NCBI GenBank assembly: GCA_009691715.1
Contig: SIAN01000008.1
Span: forward strand, 1 to 64,000
Reading direction: 5' to 3'
From: Planctomycetota bacterium
GTDB lineage: Bacteria; Planctomycetota; B15-G4; SIAN01
Length of the DNA stretch: 64,000 nucleotides
This document shows, piece by piece, positions 27,469 through 35,990 of the stretch; the stretch's first letter is position 1, and the number at the start of each line of letters is the position of its first letter. A program made the position numbers and the translations under genes. The notes under the pieces were generated by a model, which searched no databases, was not told the DNA's origin, and saw only the letters and a program-made list of their open reading frames with translations.

Positions 27469-28302
27469 GTGCCTCTGTCCCAAGTCTCGGCGCGGTTCTT
27501 CCTCGAGCTGGCACTTGGACTGCTGCTTTCGCTGAGCCTGCTCGACCGGCGCGCGATCGGGGCGGGCTTCACGCGATTGATTGCGGCCTTCGTCCTCGCG
27601 GCGCTCATCCCCGCCTGGTTGCTGGCGCGAACGGGCGGCATCGATCTGCCCGAGCACGCGGCGTGGCTGGCAGGCGTGATGGTCGCGTCGACGCTGGTGC
27701 TCCTGTTCGCCGCGGGACGGATCGGCCACGTGCTCGAGTGGATCGCGCTCGGCGCCGGAGTCGCCAGCGGAACCGGCGTGATGCTGATCGCCGTGCACCG
27801 CTCGCTGCGGCTCGGCGAGATCGGCCACGGGCCGCTCCAACTTGCGTCATGCACCGGCTCGATGGCCGTCCTCGGGCTGATCACCGGCGCGATGATCCTC
27901 GGACACTGGTACCTCGTCACTCCCGACCTCCCGGTCGTGCATCTCGGGCGTCTCACGCGTCTTGCGACGATCGCCGCCTATGTGAAGCTCACGCTTCTCG
28001 GCGCCACCATCGTCGCGTTCCCGGAGCGATTTGACGATGCTGGCCGATCGCTGGCTGCAATCGTCGGCCTCGGCGACGGCTCGCGCACGCCCTTCCTGAC
28101 CCAACTCGACTTCCTCTGGCTGGTCGCACGGATCGCGATCGGACTGATCGGGACCGCGGTGCTCGGGCACATGACTTTGGCGACGTTGAAGCTCAAGGCG
28201 ACGCAGCCGGCGACCGGGATCCTCTACGCCGCGACGGTCATGGTTCTGATGGGCGAACTCTCCGCATTCGTCGGCGAGCGCAGCTTCGGCGTCGTCGTCT
28301 GA
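27469..28302 (+). CDS. Multi-spanning membrane protein of unknown function
   Basis: The 277-residue protein has about eight hydrophobic helices, the first directly after the start (FFLELALGLLLSLSLL). I do not recognise the family. A conserved-looking polar segment, ITGAMILGHWYLVTPDLPV, lies between helices and could bind a cofactor or metal through its His. The GTG at 27469 is chosen because GGAG lies 8 bases upstream. The frame is open earlier (27418), but without a membrane-like sequence. It lies 134 bp after the sigma gene and 16 bp before a zinc-ribbon protein gene, probably one transcript. Confidence 0.75.
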   Translation: MPLSQVSARFFLELALGLLLSLSLLDRRAIGAGFTRLIAAFVLAALIPAWLLARTGGIDLPEHAAWLAGVMVASTLVLLFAAGRIGHVLEWIALGAGVASGTGVMLIAVHRSLRLGEIGHGPLQLASCTGSMAVLGLITGAMILGHWYLVTPDLPVVHLGRLTRLATIAAYVKLTLLGATIVAFPERFDDAGRSLAAIVGLGDGSRTPFLTQLDFLWLVARIAIGLIGTAVLGHMTLATLKLKATQPATGILYAATVMVLMGELSAFVGERSFGVVV

Positions 28303-28318
28303 CCGGAGCGGCGCCGTC

Positions 28319-28813
28319 GTGCTGGCAAGCGTCTCGTTCCCCTGTCCGCAGTGCCAGGTCGCCATCGAAGTCGATCCGAACGCGACCGCAGTTGCGGCAT
28401 GCCCGTGTGGTCGACCGATCGCACTCCACCATGACGCGATCGTCGAGGGCGCAGTGGTCGCCTGCCCGGCATGTGGAGAGACGCTGCTCTACAAGCAGAA
28501 GGACTTCCGACAGGCCGTCGGGTGCATCGTCGTCATCATCGCCGCTTTCCTGGCGCTGAAAACCAACTACGTGAGCCTCGGCGTCGCCGCGCTGATCGAC
28601 TGGCTGCTCTACCGGTTGTCGGGTGAGGTGGTGATCTGCTACCGCATCGCCTGCAAGGCACACGTCCGAGGACTCTCGCCCGGACCCAAGATCGGCGCAT
28701 TCGACCTCTCGATCCACGATTACTACCGGATGCTGGCTCGCCGCGAAGAGCAGGGACTCACCGGCCCCGACGACCAGACTGGCCCCCCTCTCGACTCCCG
28801 CGCCCACCACTGA
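28319..28813 (+). CDS. Zinc-ribbon protein with membrane segment
   Basis: The 164-residue protein carries three cysteine pairs in the first 60 residues: CPQC, CPCG and CPAC. The first and second, or second and third, could form zinc ribbons. A hydrophobic stretch follows (VGCIVVIIAAFLALK, then VSLGVAALIDWLLY), so it is probably membrane-attached with the zinc domain exposed to the cytoplasm. The GTG start overlaps no other gene. It pairs with the preceding membrane protein. The function is unknown. Confidence 0.7.
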   Translation: MLASVSFPCPQCQVAIEVDPNATAVAACPCGRPIALHHDAIVEGAVVACPACGETLLYKQKDFRQAVGCIVVIIAAFLALKTNYVSLGVAALIDWLLYRLSGEVVICYRIACKAHVRGLSPGPKIGAFDLSIHDYYRMLARREEQGLTGPDDQTGPPLDSRAHH

Positions 28814-28941
28814 TCGCGAGCGGCCTCTTCGGCGACCACCGATCCCCGACGGTCCCGTTCGGCAGCGAGCCGCCGCTCAACACCAGCAACATCGGCAGCA
28901 AAGCGACTGCGACCCGCTCCTGCGCCGAACCGCCGGTTGCA

Positions 28942-30438
28942 TCACTTGATGTAGCCGAGCTGGCGTAGCCGCTCGAGCGTCTCGGGGTCGACGTTTTGCA
29001 GCTGGTCAAGCGTCAACTCGGCGATGTCGACGCCCTCGTGGCGCGCGCGATTGTGCGCCCACCAATCGAGCAGCCGGCTCTCCAGCCGATCGGCGAGCTC
29101 ACCGTTGGCCTCAGCGATCTCCTCCTTCTCCCCGAAGTCGCGGTCGATCCGATACAGCTCGCGCCGCGGACGTGGTCGATTCACCGGCGACTTCAGATTG
29201 AGGATGAGCTTCCACGGCCCGTCGATGACCGAAAGCGTGTTGCCCTGGCTGAAGAAGAACTGCTCACTGCCGGGCATCTCGTGGTTCTCTGAGAAGATCG
29301 CGCGGCCGTCTCCCGGTTCGCCGTGCAGTAACGGCGCGAAGCTGCGACCCTGGAGCCCGTCAGGTATCGCGATACCAGCGAGCTCGCAAAGCGTCGGATA
29401 GATGTCGAGCGACTGCACCGGCGCGTCGACGACGAGCCCCTCCGGCAACAAGCCCGGTGCGACGATGATCAGCGGCACGTGGATCAACTGGTTCCAGAGC
29501 ATGAACGCGTGGCTGGTGCCGCCGTGCTCCATGAACTCCTCGCCGTGATCCGCGGTGATGACGAAGATCGTGTCGTCGAATTCGCCTCGGCTTTCGAGCG
29601 CGTCCACCAGCCGCAGGATCTCCTCGTCGTTGGCGCGCACATTGGCGTCATAGAGGTCAAGCCCGTACTTCACGAACGGCTCGATCGCCACGCCAGCCGC
29701 CTCGAAATGCTCTTTCGTGCAGTGGTTCGCGACCTGCTTCGGCTTGGCATCAAGCAGTGCCTTCCACTGGCGGCGAAACTCCGGCTCGAGCGCCTCATCG
29801 GCGAACTGATGCAGGAACTCGGGTTCGGGCTTGTACTCCTCGTGCGGGTCGACCGAGTGCAGGTAGAGGAAGTACGGCCATTCGCGGTTGTTCTCGATCC
29901 AGGGCAGTGCCTTCAGGTTCATGCGCTTCGCCGAGCCGCCGGCGAAGCCGATCGGGTCGCCGTTCGGGATGATCGTGGTCGCTTCAGTGAACCGCCGAAA
30001 ACCCTGCGCGTAGTTCGACAAACGGCCCATGAGCGGGTTGCACGAGAAGCCGGCCGTGTACCAGCCAGAATCCCGAAACGCCTCCGGCAGGGTCACGAAC
30101 GATCCATCGAGCTGGTCGAGCAGCTTGTACATGCCGGTCACGCTCGGATAGCAGGAGGTGAGGATCGCCGACATCGACGGCTTGGTCCAAGGCGCCTGCG
30201 AAAAGCAGTGGCTGAAGCGGACGCCGCGAGCGGCGAGATCCTCCATGAACGGCGTGGTCGGTCGCGTGTGGCCGTTCACGCTCATGCGGTCGGCTCGGCA
30301 GGTGTCGATGAGATAGAAGACGACGCTGCGCTGGGTGCGTGGAGCGGCCTCTGCGACGGGGGCTGGTGGCACGGATGCCGGCGGCAACGGCGGCTCGACC
30401 TGCGCACTGATCAGCAACGCCATGAGTGTCTCGAACAT
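28942..30438 (-). CDS. Exported sulfatase-superfamily hydrolase with Thr in the nucleophile position
   Basis: The 498-residue protein has a short N-terminal signal-like segment (TLMALLISAQV) and the sulfatase/alkaline-phosphatase fold: metal ligands in YLIDTCRADRMS (Asp45, Asp50) and ITADHGEEFMEHGG. The nucleophile region reads APWTKPSMSAILTS. In formylglycine sulfatases this is C/S-x-P-x-R; here Thr85 stands in the Cys position and no Arg follows. That fits the 'WTxPS' subgroup, closer to Thr-nucleophile phosphotransferases such as LtaS than to true sulfatases. The label 'sulfatase' is therefore structural only. No anaerobic sulfatase-maturase or formylglycine-generating gene is near. Confidence 0.88.
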   Translation of the reverse strand: MFETLMALLISAQVEPPLPPASVPPAPVAEAAPRTQRSVVFYLIDTCRADRMSVNGHTRPTTPFMEDLAARGVRFSHCFSQAPWTKPSMSAILTSCYPSVTGMYKLLDQLDGSFVTLPEAFRDSGWYTAGFSCNPLMGRLSNYAQGFRRFTEATTIIPNGDPIGFAGGSAKRMNLKALPWIENNREWPYFLYLHSVDPHEEYKPEPEFLHQFADEALEPEFRRQWKALLDAKPKQVANHCTKEHFEAAGVAIEPFVKYGLDLYDANVRANDEEILRLVDALESRGEFDDTIFVITADHGEEFMEHGGTSHAFMLWNQLIHVPLIIVAPGLLPEGLVVDAPVQSLDIYPTLCELAGIAIPDGLQGRSFAPLLHGEPGDGRAIFSENHEMPGSEQFFFSQGNTLSVIDGPWKLILNLKSPVNRPRPRRELYRIDRDFGEKEEIAEANGELADRLESRLLDWWAHNRARHEGVDIAELTLDQLQNVDPETLERLRQLGYIK

Positions 30439-30593
30439 CGTCCTTGCTCCAGCGCTCCGCCAAGGAGAGCTCGCGCGACGCTACCTCAGCCCGCCCGCAT
30501 CCGCTGCATGAGGCGAGCGCGGCCGATACGATCGCCAGTTCAAACTGCCGCCGGCCACTTGTTGCCGCGCGCCCGACCGGAGCCTGCGCCCCG

Positions 30594-31676
30594 ATGCGAT
30601 CGACCGCCCTCGCCCATGAGCTCTCTCGACTCGGCGCTGTCCTCGACAGCTCCGCCCCGATCCCGAAGGTGCTCCATTTCGGCGACGCTGCCGCCGAGGC
30701 GCGCGCCGCCTTCGCGCATGGCATCGTCCGCGACCAGTCAACCCGCGCGCGCATCGTGGTGAAGGGCAAGGAGCGGATCGAGTTCGTCAACCGCATGTGC
30801 ACGAACGACATCACCCGCGTCGCGCCCACCGTCGGCGTCGCGGCCGCGCTGACGACGGCCAAGGGGAAACTCGTCGACCTCGTTCGAATCGGTGCGCGCA
30901 TGGACGCGCACCAAGTCGACGAGTTGCTGCTGCTCGGCAGCGACGGCCAGGGCCCCGCGCTCAAGAGCTGGCTCGAAAAGTACATCGTGATGGAAGAACT
31001 CGTCATCGAGGACGTCGGCGAGCGTGATGCGTCACTGCTCGCGTTCGGACCTGTGGCCGAGGCCGCCGTGCGAACGGTGCTTGGCAGCGCGCCCGCCGCC
31101 GTCGAAGGCGGCTTCGGTGTTTCGACGACCACGTTCGAGGGTTCGCCCGTGCTCGCGTTCGGCGGCGGCGCCGCTCCGCTCCACGGGATCGAACTGATCG
31201 CTCCAGCCGCGATCGCCGGCAGCCTCTTCGCGCGCCTCGCCGAGGCCGGCCTCGCACCGATTGGGGAGGACGCGTGGAACCAGGTGCGCATCGAGGCGGG
31301 CATCCCGCTCCACGGTCGCGAACTCAATGAGAACGCGAACCCGCTCGAAGCAAGCCTGCTCGCGGCAGTCTCCTTCAGCAAAGGCTGCTACATCGGGCAG
31401 GAAGTGGTGGCGCGCCTCAACAGCTACTCGAAGGTGCAGCGGTTGCTGGTCGGGGCGCGCTTCCCGGCGAGCGTCGATCCAGGCTCCGTCCACGAGATCT
31501 TCTGGGATCTTCTGCGCGTGGGGCATGCGACCAGCGCCGTCCACTCTCCGCGCCTCGATGCGACCGTCGCGCTGGCGTTCGTCAAATCGGAGTACGCCAA
31601 GCCCGGGACGGCGGTCTACACCGTGAAGGCGGGCGAGCGGATCGATGGCGTGCTATGCGAGGTTCCGTTCCGGTAG
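30594..31676 (+). CDS. ygfZ: YgfZ/IBA57-like folate-binding protein
   Basis: YgfZ proteins use a GcvT-like fold and folate to maintain certain iron-sulfur enzymes (for example MiaB and radical-SAM proteins). The 360-residue protein contains the diagnostic KGCYIGQEVVARL motif with its Cys. It also shows the GcvT-like N-terminus (ARIVVKGKERIEFVNRMCTNDI) and GIPLHGRELNENANPLEA. The ATG at 30594 follows GGAG eleven bases upstream, and the frame is open further upstream without homology. Several iron-sulfur enzymes (RlmN, LipA) in this window are plausible clients. An exported HEAT-like protein follows 24 bp downstream. Confidence 0.9.
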   Translation: MRSTALAHELSRLGAVLDSSAPIPKVLHFGDAAAEARAAFAHGIVRDQSTRARIVVKGKERIEFVNRMCTNDITRVAPTVGVAAALTTAKGKLVDLVRIGARMDAHQVDELLLLGSDGQGPALKSWLEKYIVMEELVIEDVGERDASLLAFGPVAEAAVRTVLGSAPAAVEGGFGVSTTTFEGSPVLAFGGGAAPLHGIELIAPAAIAGSLFARLAEAGLAPIGEDAWNQVRIEAGIPLHGRELNENANPLEASLLAAVSFSKGCYIGQEVVARLNSYSKVQRLLVGARFPASVDPGSVHEIFWDLLRVGHATSAVHSPRLDATVALAFVKSEYAKPGTAVYTVKAGERIDGVLCEVPFR

Positions 31677-31700
31677 GTAGCGTCCGGCAGGAGTCGTTCG

Positions 31701-32600
31701 ATGCTGCCTTTCGCGACTTGGTGCATCGCGTTGCTGCCGTTGCTCGCGGGCGGCGCGACGGGGTGGCAGGGCTCCGGACACCAGGGCGGGCCGCCGACCG
31801 GGAAACCGCCGCCCGCGCCGCAGGGCGACCGGCCGAACGATCGCGGCACCAACCGACCAAGCAAGCCGGAACGACCCGCCGAGAAACCGGAATCCGAACC
31901 GATCGGTGAACCGATCGGTGAACCGATTGACGACGAGAACGGCGACGCGAGCCGACGACTGCGCGAGGCGGAGAAGGGGCTCACCGACCGCGAGCCGCGG
32001 TTGCGCGCACAGGCGATCGACCCATTCCTCGTGCACCGCAACGAGCTCTACGTCAAGCGCCTCACCGCGATGCTGAAGGACGAGCATGACGACGTCGGCA
32101 AACGCGCGGCGCAGGCGTTGGCGAACCAGCCGTACGCGAGCGCGAGCGCGGCGCTGCTCGATTTCGCCTCGAACGACAAGTACCTCGCCGGCCGGCCGGA
32201 AGTGTGCGCCGAGGCGATTCGCGGTTTCGGCCGACTCGGCGGTGGCGAATCCGGCATGGGCAAGAAGGGCTTCGAGCGGCTGCGCGAGAAGTTTCCGCAA
32301 GGCGACGCATTGGTGAAGGGCGCGATCTGCCAGGCGTTCGCGCTGGCCAAGGAGAAGCGCGCATTCTCGTTCCTGGTTGACCAGTTCGACCCGCCCGCCC
32401 CCGAGAACCCCGACAGCGCGAGCAATCCGCCGGAGAGCTACTGGCGCGCGCGCCACGCCGAGTGGTCGGCCTACTCGATCCACACGAAACGGGCGCTCAA
32501 GGAGCTGACTGGCCAGAAGTTCGCCACTTCGAAGGAATGGAAGGAGTGGGCAACTGCCGACGGCGCAAAGCTCGGCTTCACTTACACGAAGGGCGGTTGA
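31701..32600 (+). CDS. Exported HEAT-repeat-like protein with Pro-rich linker
   Basis: The 299-residue protein starts with a signal peptide (FATWCIALLPLLAGGATG) followed by a low-complexity Pro/Glu/Gly region of about 55 residues. That region contains a 12-bp in-frame repeat (about 31897-31928) encoding EPIG twice and then EPID. Residues about 80-230 form helical repeats such as LYVKRLTAMLKDEHDDVGKRA, consistent with HEAT/ARM-type repeats. The C-terminus, KELTGQKFATSKEWKEWA, is a pattern found at the end of many planctomycete HEAT proteins. It is probably periplasmic. The function is unknown. Confidence 0.75.
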   Translation: MLPFATWCIALLPLLAGGATGWQGSGHQGGPPTGKPPPAPQGDRPNDRGTNRPSKPERPAEKPESEPIGEPIGEPIDDENGDASRRLREAEKGLTDREPRLRAQAIDPFLVHRNELYVKRLTAMLKDEHDDVGKRAAQALANQPYASASAALLDFASNDKYLAGRPEVCAEAIRGFGRLGGGESGMGKKGFERLREKFPQGDALVKGAICQAFALAKEKRAFSFLVDQFDPPAPENPDSASNPPESYWRARHAEWSAYSIHTKRALKELTGQKFATSKEWKEWATADGAKLGFTYTKGG

Positions 32601-32639
32601 TCGGGGCGCCGGTCCCGCCAGATCACCACCCGCGAACTC

Positions 32640-33077
32640 TCACTCCTCGTCATCGTCCGGCGCCGTGCCGCGCACCCGCTTCGCACCACCGCGTCGCTTC
32701 TTCGCCGCGATTCGCCGTTCCTGCGAGCCGCGCGTCGGCTTGGTGGCCTTGCGCTCCTTCCGCGGGATCAATGCCGCATGCAGCAACTCGGCGAGACGCC
32801 GCAGAGCCGCGGCGAGGTTCTGCCCGCGTTCGCGATGTCGCTCCGACGAGACGATCAGCACGCCGTTCTTGGTGAGCTTCGAGGCGAGCACCTCGAGCAG
32901 GCGCGGCCGCGCCCACTCGGGCAATTCGCGACTGCCGACGATGTCGAGCCGCACGATCGCCTTGGTCTCGACCTTGTTGACGTTCTGACCTCCGGGCCCG
33001 CCCGAGCGGCTGTAGCGGATCTCGAGCGCGCGCAACGGCACGCGGATCCCCCAGCCGATGTCGAGATCGTCGCTCAT
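32640..33077 (-). CDS. arfB: Ribosome-rescue peptidyl-tRNA hydrolase ArfB-like
   Basis: ArfB (YaeJ) hydrolyses peptidyl-tRNA on stalled ribosomes. The 145-residue length fits. The catalytic GGQ is in SRSGGPGGQNVNKVETKAIV, and the C-terminal tail is long and basic (RKERKATKPTRGSQERRIAA and a following Lys/Arg run), as needed to enter the mRNA channel. There is no codon-recognition domain, so it is not RF1 or RF2. The ATG overlaps the TGA of the upstream nucleotidyltransferase (ATGA at 33074-33077), indicating coupled translation. Confidence 0.92.
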   Translation of the reverse strand: MSDDLDIGWGIRVPLRALEIRYSRSGGPGGQNVNKVETKAIVRLDIVGSRELPEWARPRLLEVLASKLTKNGVLIVSSERHRERGQNLAAALRRLAELLHAALIPRKERKATKPTRGSQERRIAAKKRRGGAKRVRGTAPDDDEE

Positions 33078-33652
33078 GCCCGCAGATCCTCCGGCGTGTC
33101 GAAATCGTCGACCACCATCCGATCGGCGACCGACACATGGTGTACGCGCGCCGGGTCGCGGCGCACGATCGTGTGGGCGGGCGCGTCGGGCGGCAGCGTA
33201 CGCAACTCGTCGACCGCAGCGGATCCGGCGAGAAGCGGGTGGCCGCGGCGACCGCAGTAGCTCGGCGCGACCAACTCGATGCCTTGCCCGCGCGCACGAA
33301 ACGCCGCCAGCAGCGCCACGAACGTCGCCTCGGTCACGCGCGCATGGTCGACCGGCCAGAGCACCATCGCGGCTCCGGGCGGCAACGCCGCCGCGCCGCA
33401 GCGGATCGAGCTCGACTGCCCGAGCTCCGGCGCCGGGTTCGTCACGATCGCGACGCCGCGCAGATCGATCGCGGAGCGGACCTCGTCCGCAAAGAACCCG
33501 AGCACGACCTGCGCACGCAACCGTGCCGTCCGTGCAATCCGCAGCACGCGCACGAGCGCCGGCTCGCCATCGATCATGATCAACGGCTTCGGCGAGCCCA
33601 TCCGCGACGAGCGTCCGGCGGCGAGCACGACGACGATCAACGCGCTCGTCAT
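33074..33652 (-). CDS. MocA/MobA-like molybdopterin- or NTP-nucleotidyltransferase
   Basis: The 192-residue protein has the signature of the MobA-like NTP transferase family: VVVLAAGRSSRMGSPKPLI near the N-terminus, then the metal-site VDHARV. MobA and MocA attach GMP or CMP to molybdopterin; related enzymes act on other cofactors, so the substrate is open. The start is the ATG at 33652, which places the LAAGxSSRMG motif about 10 residues in, as in the family. An in-frame ATG at 33703 has a better GAGG ribosome-binding site and would add 17 residues. It lies in a compact set with pabA and arfB. Confidence 0.85.
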   Translation of the reverse strand: MTSALIVVVLAAGRSSRMGSPKPLIMIDGEPALVRVLRIARTARLRAQVVLGFFADEVRSAIDLRGVAIVTNPAPELGQSSSIRCGAAALPPGAAMVLWPVDHARVTEATFVALLAAFRARGQGIELVAPSYCGRRGHPLLAGSAAVDELRTLPPDAPAHTIVRRDPARVHHVSVADRMVVDDFDTPEDLRA

Positions 33653-33842
33653 GCCGGTCGCGTCTCGATCGCAGGGTTCGTGATGCTCGCGGATCGACGT
33701 CATCGTCAGCCTCGTCGCGCCGCGCGCCGCAATCCTGACCGCAGCGAGGCCTCCAGCGCTGCGCTCGCGTCCGTCCTGGCGCGCTCCGGAGGTCTCCCCA
33801 GGGGACCTGAACGCGACGTCCGCAGGGTCTCGCGCGGCGGGC

Positions 33843-34478
33843 TCAGCGGCGGGCCCATGCGAGCACGTTCGCCGCCAGCCGATCACCGTCCGCCATGCCG
33901 TCGGCCGCGCGATTGGCCGAACGGTCGAGCGGACCGCCGCGCGAGCCGACCGACTCGGGATGGAACTGCACCGCGCACGCCCGCCCCGCCTCGTCGGCGA
34001 TCGCCATCACCTCACCGCCCGGCGCCGTCGCGATCACTTCGAGCGCCGACGGCAGACTTTCGCGCTCGGCGACCAGCGAGTGGTACCGCATCATCACGAC
34101 CGGATTGTCGAGCCCCGAAAAGAGCGCGTGGCCGGAATGCGCCACCGCCGATCGTTTGCCATGCATCGGCACCGCCGCGCGCACCACCCGACCGCCGGCT
34201 GCGACCACCAGCAGTTGCAACCCGAGACACACGCCGAAGAGCGGAACGTGTCCGCGCAGCGCCGCAATCGCCGCCAACGAACGGCCGGCCGCAGCCGGAT
34301 CCGCGGGATGCCCGGGTCCAGGACCGAGCAACACCAAATCAGGACGCGAAGCGACCAGCGCCGCGATGTCGATCGAATCGCTCTGCATCACCTCGGGGAG
34401 CGTGCCGATCGCCGCGCCGAAGAGATGGGCCAGATTCCACGCAAACGAGTCGTGGTGGTCGATCAGCACGATCTTCAC
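33843..34478 (-). CDS. pabA: Aminodeoxychorismate/anthranilate synthase glutamine amidotransferase subunit
   Basis: The 211-residue class I glutamine amidotransferase has the catalytic Cys in GVCLGLQLL and the His-Glu pair in VQFHPESVGS. The N-terminal KIVLIDHHDSFAWNLAH is typical of TrpG/PabA. The GTG start overlaps the TGA of the upstream component I gene (GTGA at 34475-34478), so the two are translationally coupled. Because the partner has the PabB-type PxKGT motif, I assign the pair to p-aminobenzoate synthesis. Some PabA proteins serve tryptophan synthesis as well. Confidence 0.9.
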   Translation of the reverse strand: MKIVLIDHHDSFAWNLAHLFGAAIGTLPEVMQSDSIDIAALVASRPDLVLLGPGPGHPADPAAAGRSLAAIAALRGHVPLFGVCLGLQLLVVAAGGRVVRAAVPMHGKRSAVAHSGHALFSGLDNPVVMMRYHSLVAERESLPSALEVIATAPGGEVMAIADEAGRACAVQFHPESVGSRGGPLDRSANRAADGMADGDRLAANVLAWARR

Positions 34479-35908
34479 GGCGCCAATTCCGCTGCGCGCC
34501 CCGCCGAACGCTCGAGCACGATCTCCGCAAGGGCGCACAGCAGCGGCTGCGCCTTGTCACGACTCTCCTGCCACTCCTCGAGCGCGGTCGAGTCCCACAC
34601 GAGTCCGCCACCGACATTGACCTGCGCCTGACCGGCGACGCACAGCGCCGTCCGGATCACCACCGACCAGTCGCACACGCCGCCACTCGCGAGGTAGCCG
34701 AGGATCCCCGCGTAGGGACCGCGCGGAGAACGTTCGAGTGCGCGCAGGAGCTCGATCGAGCGGACCTTTGGCGCGCCCGTCATCGATCCGGGCGGGAACG
34801 CGGAAGCGAGCAGGTCGGCCGTGCTTCGCCCGCGGTCGAGATCCCCTTCGATGACCGACACCATCTGCAGCAATGTCGCATGCTCCTCGACCAGCGCCGG
34901 CTGCGACGCACGAACACTTCCGAGGCGGCAGACGCGGCCGAGATCGTTGCGCAACAGGTCGGCGATCATCAGATTCTCGGCGAGTGCCTTGCCCGAAGCT
35001 TGCAGCTCGCGTGAAGCGGTGGCGCGTGAGACGGCGTCGAGCGGCTTGCTCGCGGTACCTTTCATCGGGCGCGCCTCGACGCGGCGGTCCGCGTCGACCC
35101 GCAGAAACCGCTCCGGCGAACAGGAGACCAGCGCGAAACGCGGCTCTTCGACGTAGGCGGAGAAGGGCGCGGGATGGTCGCGGCGCAGTCGCTCCCAAAG
35201 GCGAAACGCCCCGTCCGGCGGCAGCGGTCGGGTCAGCGGGTACGTGAAGCAGAGCTGGTAGCTCTCCCCCGCCGCCAGTGACGCACGCGCCTGCGCGAAT
35301 CGCTCGGAGTAGGTCGCCGCGTCGAGATCGTCTGCGGTGAACGGCAACACGACTGTGTGCCGGCGGTCGGCGGTCGAACGCGTCGCCAGCTCGGGCTTGC
35401 TCGCGGCCGCCACTTCCTCCAACTCCGCCTGCAGTTCGCGCGCCAACCGGTCATCGCGCGCGAGAAGCGTGGGCGGAGCGCCGGGACGATCGAACCGCAC
35501 GACGACATCGGTGAGCAGGAACCAGCCGTCTGGCCACGGTTCGAGTCGCGGCAGCTCGGCTGGCAGAGTCGCCTCGTAACCGAACCAGCCGTAGGCGCCG
35601 CACGGCAATGGCGCATCACCGCCAAGAGCCTGCACGCAGCGTTCGAGCGCGTGGAACGGCGAGCGTTCCTGTGCCAGATCGCTCTCGCTCGGCCAGCGAA
35701 TGCCGGCGCGCAAGGCCTCGATCCGAGCGCGGCCGCGCGACCACTCGAACCGCGCCACCGGCAGTCCGGCGACCAACGTCTGCTCGCCGTGCGCCGCATT
35801 CGGCCGGCCCGTCTCAAGCACGACGATCGGTCCGCGTCGGCGCCAGGCCTGGGCCACCGCCGGCGGCGTCAGCAGAGTGGGAAGCGGGTAGGAGCGCAGG
35901 GGCGCCAT
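34475..35908 (-). CDS. pabB: Aminodeoxychorismate synthase component I
   Basis: The 477-residue protein belongs to the chorismate-utilising family. The diagnostic motif is RPMKGTASKP: a Lys in the P-x-K-G-T position marks PabB (aminodeoxychorismate synthase), whereas anthranilate synthase TrpE has Ala there. Other conserved blocks are YQLCFTYPL, FPPGSMTGAPKVRS and the magnesium-site segment GILGYLASGG. It aminates chorismate at C4 with ammonia from the coupled PabA for folate synthesis. The start is the ATG at 35908. No trp genes are close. Confidence 0.92.
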   Translation of the reverse strand: MAPLRSYPLPTLLTPPAVAQAWRRRGPIVVLETGRPNAAHGEQTLVAGLPVARFEWSRGRARIEALRAGIRWPSESDLAQERSPFHALERCVQALGGDAPLPCGAYGWFGYEATLPAELPRLEPWPDGWFLLTDVVVRFDRPGAPPTLLARDDRLARELQAELEEVAAASKPELATRSTADRRHTVVLPFTADDLDAATYSERFAQARASLAAGESYQLCFTYPLTRPLPPDGAFRLWERLRRDHPAPFSAYVEEPRFALVSCSPERFLRVDADRRVEARPMKGTASKPLDAVSRATASRELQASGKALAENLMIADLLRNDLGRVCRLGSVRASQPALVEEHATLLQMVSVIEGDLDRGRSTADLLASAFPPGSMTGAPKVRSIELLRALERSPRGPYAGILGYLASGGVCDWSVVIRTALCVAGQAQVNVGGGLVWDSTALEEWQESRDKAQPLLCALAEIVLERSAGRAAELAP

Positions 35909-35990
35909 GACGGCGAGTGATCGTAGCTCGCGCTGGGGTCGATACGGCGACCCTTGCCCGAACGGTATCGCCTCGCCACGATCGCGCGCG

